NCBI GenBank assembly: GCA_032622095.1 | Contig: CP136069.1 | Coordinates: forward strand, 106,296,278-106,360,277 | Length of the DNA stretch: 64,000 bases | Direction: 5' to 3' | DNA from: Siphonodentalium dalli | Lineage: Eukaryota > Mollusca > Scaphopoda > Gadilida > Siphonodentaliidae | In this document: one piece after another, positions 62,014 through 64,000 of the stretch | Layout: the number at the start of each line of letters is the position of its first letter | How positions within the stretch are numbered: position 1 is the stretch's first letter | Notes under the pieces: generated by a model | Databases searched by the model: none | Told to the model about the DNA's origin: nothing | The model's input: only the letters and a program-made list of their open reading frames with translations | Program-made: the position numbers and the translations under genes

Positions 62014-64000
62014 GGTATCACCACCACACACATATATATGTATCCCCACCACATACATATATAGGTATCCCCACCACATACATCTATAGGTATCCCCACC
62101 ACACACATATATAGGTATCCCCACCACATACATATATAGGTATCCCCACCACACACATCTATAGGTATCCCCACCACACACATCTATAGGTATCCCAACC
62201 ACACACATATAGGTATCCCCACCACATACATATAGGTATCCCCGCCACATACATATAGGTATCCCCACCACACACATGTTTGTATCCCCACCACACACAT
62301 CTATAGGTATCACCACCACATACATATATAGGTATACCCAACACATACATATATAGGTATCCCTACCACATACATATATAGTTATCCCCACCACACACAT
62401 CTATAGGTATCCCCACCACATACATATACATACATCCCCACCACGTACAACTATATGTATCCCCACCACACACATATATAGGTATCCCCACCACATACAT
62501 CTATATGTATCCCCACCACACACATATATAGGTATCCCCACCACATACATATATAGGTATCCCCACAACACACATCTATATGTATCCCCACCACACACAT
62601 CTAAAGGTATCCCCACCACACACATATATCTGTATCCCCACCACACACATATATAGGTGTCCCCACCACATACATATATAGGTATCCCCGCCACACACAT
62701 ATATAGGTGTCCCCACCACATACATATATAGGTATCCCCGCCACACACATATATAGGTCTCCCCACCACACACATATATAGGTCTCCCCACCACAAGCAT
62801 ATATAGGTATCCCCGCCACACACATATATAGGTATCCCCGCCACACACATATATAGGTATCCCCACCACACACATATATAGGTATCCCCGCCACATACAT
62901 ATGTAGGTCTCCCCGCCACATACATATATAGGTATCCCCACCACACATCTATAGGTATCCCCACCACACACATATATTGGTCTCCCCGCCACACACATAT
63001 ATAGGTATCCCCGCCACATACATATATAGGTCTTCCCGACACATACATATATAGGTATCCCCACCACACATCTATAGGTATCCCCACCACACACATATAT
63101 AGGTATCATCACCCCACACATATATAAGTCTCCCCGCCACATACATCTATAGGTCTCCCCACCACATACATATATAGGTATCACTACCACATACATATAT
63201 AGGTATCCCCACCACATACATATATAGGTATCCCCACCACACATATATATAGGTAACCCCGCCACACACATATATAGGTATCCCTACCACATACATATAT
63301 ATATATCCTCACCACACACATATATAGGTCTCCACGCCACATACATCCATAGGTCTCCCCACCACACACATATATAGGTATCACCACTACATACATGTAT
63401 AGGTATCCCCACCACATACATATATAGGTATCCCTACCACACACATATATAGGTATCCCCCCACACACATATATAGGTATCCCCACCACATACATCTATA
63501 GGTATCCCTACCACATACATATATAGGTATCCTCACCACACACATATATAGGTATCACCACCACATACATATATAGGTATCCCCGCCACACACATATATA
63601 GGTATCCCCGCCACATACATATATAGGTATCCCCGCCACATACATATATAGGTATCCCCACCACATACATATATAGGTATCACTACCACATACATATATA
63701 GGTATCCCCACCACACACATATATATAGGTATCCCCGCCACACACATATATAGGTATCCCCACCACATACTTATATAGGTCTCCGCACCACATAAATCTA
63801 TAGGTTCTCCCCACCACACACATCTATAGGTATCCCCACCACACACATATATAGGTATCACCACCACACACATATATAGGTATCCCCACCACATACATAT
63901 ATAGGTATTCCCACCACATAAATATATAGGTATCCCCACCACACACATCTATAGGTATCCCCACCACACACATCTATAGGTATCCCCACCACATTCATAT
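62014..64000 (+). repeat. Partial second copy of 59850-62013 (2,164-bp tandem duplication)
   Basis: Matches 59850 onward at an offset of 2,164. The offset becomes 2,113-2,115 after a 51-bp loss near 62,205 and 2,090 after a 25-bp loss near 63,700. The window stops inside this copy, at the unit equivalent to 61,901-61,910. Confidence 0.85.
62656..63376 (+). repeat. Q block 10
   Basis: GGTCTCC/CCGCC cassette, the 2,115-bp-offset duplicate of Q9. GGTATCATCACCCC is at 63,102. Confidence 0.85.

Larger units (their letters stand above)
1..64000 (+). repeat. 25-bp tandem satellite/minisatellite array filling the window
   Basis: Every line of the window is the same unit: GGTATCCCCACC, then a CA/TA tract, about 2,560 copies head to tail on the + strand. 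The main polymorphic positions are 16 (C or T), 21 (A or C), 10 (A or G, making CCGCC), 8 (C or A, TATCACC), 5 (A or C, GGTCTCC) and 1-2 (GTTAT, TGTAT, AGATATC). Length variants are 23 bp (loss of TA or CA), 24 bp (loss of one C or G), 26 bp (GGTTCTCC) and 27 bp (extra TA). No unique sequence, mobile element, telomere motif or inverted segment interrupts it, and both window ends lie inside units. No gene is annotated. Minus-strand open frames exist only because the reverse complement of the unit lacks stop codons. This is a eukaryotic non-coding satellite or large VNTR; the species and chromosomal site cannot be told from the sequence. Confidence 0.98.
43750..64000 (+). repeat. 15.8-kb superblock, copy 2 (expanded, open at window edge)
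   Basis: Same order as 27946-43749: lead-in to 45388, type I twice (45389-50065, 50066-54717), type II (54718-59302), type III (59303-62013) and a second, incomplete type III from 62014. The extra type I accounts for the offset change from 15,677 to about 20,354. Confidence 0.85.

Noticed and set aside
1-64000. Hundreds of minus-strand open frames of 60-300 codons with tyrosine-, cysteine- and tryptophan-rich products
   Set aside because: They overlap in all three frames with the same cyclic peptide, begin and end wherever monomer variants create ATG or stop, and show no codon bias, domain or start context. They result from a stop-free 25-bp unit.
1-64000. CRISPR array
   Set aside because: The regular short repeat superficially fits, but there are no unique spacers. 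Repeats abut directly for 64 kb and vary at many positions.
1-64000. TATA-box promoters at each TATATAGG
   Set aside because: The motif is part of every monomer and has no associated gene, initiator or other promoter element.
1-64000. Telomeric or interstitial telomeric repeat
   Set aside because: No TTAGGG/CCCTAA-type motif occurs in tandem. The unit is 25 bp and not telomere-like.
1-64000. G-quadruplex array on the minus strand
   Set aside because: Each unit gives GGTGGGG but successive G-runs are separated by about 18 bases, too long for a canonical quadruplex. Only weak two-layer structures are conceivable.
1-64000. Circular or concatemeric molecule, because both window ends carry the same module
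   Set aside because: The module recurs at more than a dozen internal places, so its presence at both ends is expected from the array and says nothing about circularity.
1-64000. Prokaryotic or phage origin
   Set aside because: No coding sequence, RNA gene or operon structure in 64 kb. A uniform satellite of this size fits a eukaryotic chromosome.

Overview
The whole 64,000-base window is one uninterrupted tandem array of a roughly 25-bp unit, about 2,560 copies, all in the same orientation. I found no protein-coding gene, RNA gene, transposable element, unique spacer or inverted segment. The unit reads GGTATCCCCACC (positions 1-12) followed by a CA/TA tract (positions 13-25). On the + strand it is about 36% C and only 8% G. 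The array runs off both window edges. An array of this size, with nested higher-order repeats and block duplications, points to a eukaryotic chromosome, for example a subtelomeric, pericentromeric or sex-chromosome satellite block. CpG is confined to recurrent variant positions, which fits a CpG-methylating genome. I do not recognise the unit and cannot name the species.

Three domains can be told apart by landmark variant units. The left domain (1 to about 17.9 kb) carries an ACACATTTATA landmark unit and holds a 1,357-bp-spaced duplication (434-2984). It also holds a 3,874-bp-period repeat (2966-9463) whose second copy lacks 1,058 bp, and an isolated GGTCTCC/CCGCC-rich block at 10.1-10.8 kb. 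The middle domain (about 17.9-27.9 kb) has a 2,610-bp and a 1.5-kb higher-order repeat. The right domain (27.9-64 kb) is a 15.8-kb superblock followed by a second copy of itself. The second copy has gained an internal 4,677-bp tandem duplication and small indels, and ends in a 2,164-bp tandem duplication still running at the window edge.

Many apparent open frames on the minus strand are a by-product of the unit. Its reverse complement has no stop codon in any frame, and because 25 is not a multiple of 3 all three frames encode the same 25-residue periodic peptide. Each + strand unit carries a TAG, so + strand frames close about every 75 bp. I annotate none of these as genes. The interest of the window lies in how the array was built: a readable record of block duplication, deletion and long-range exchange.
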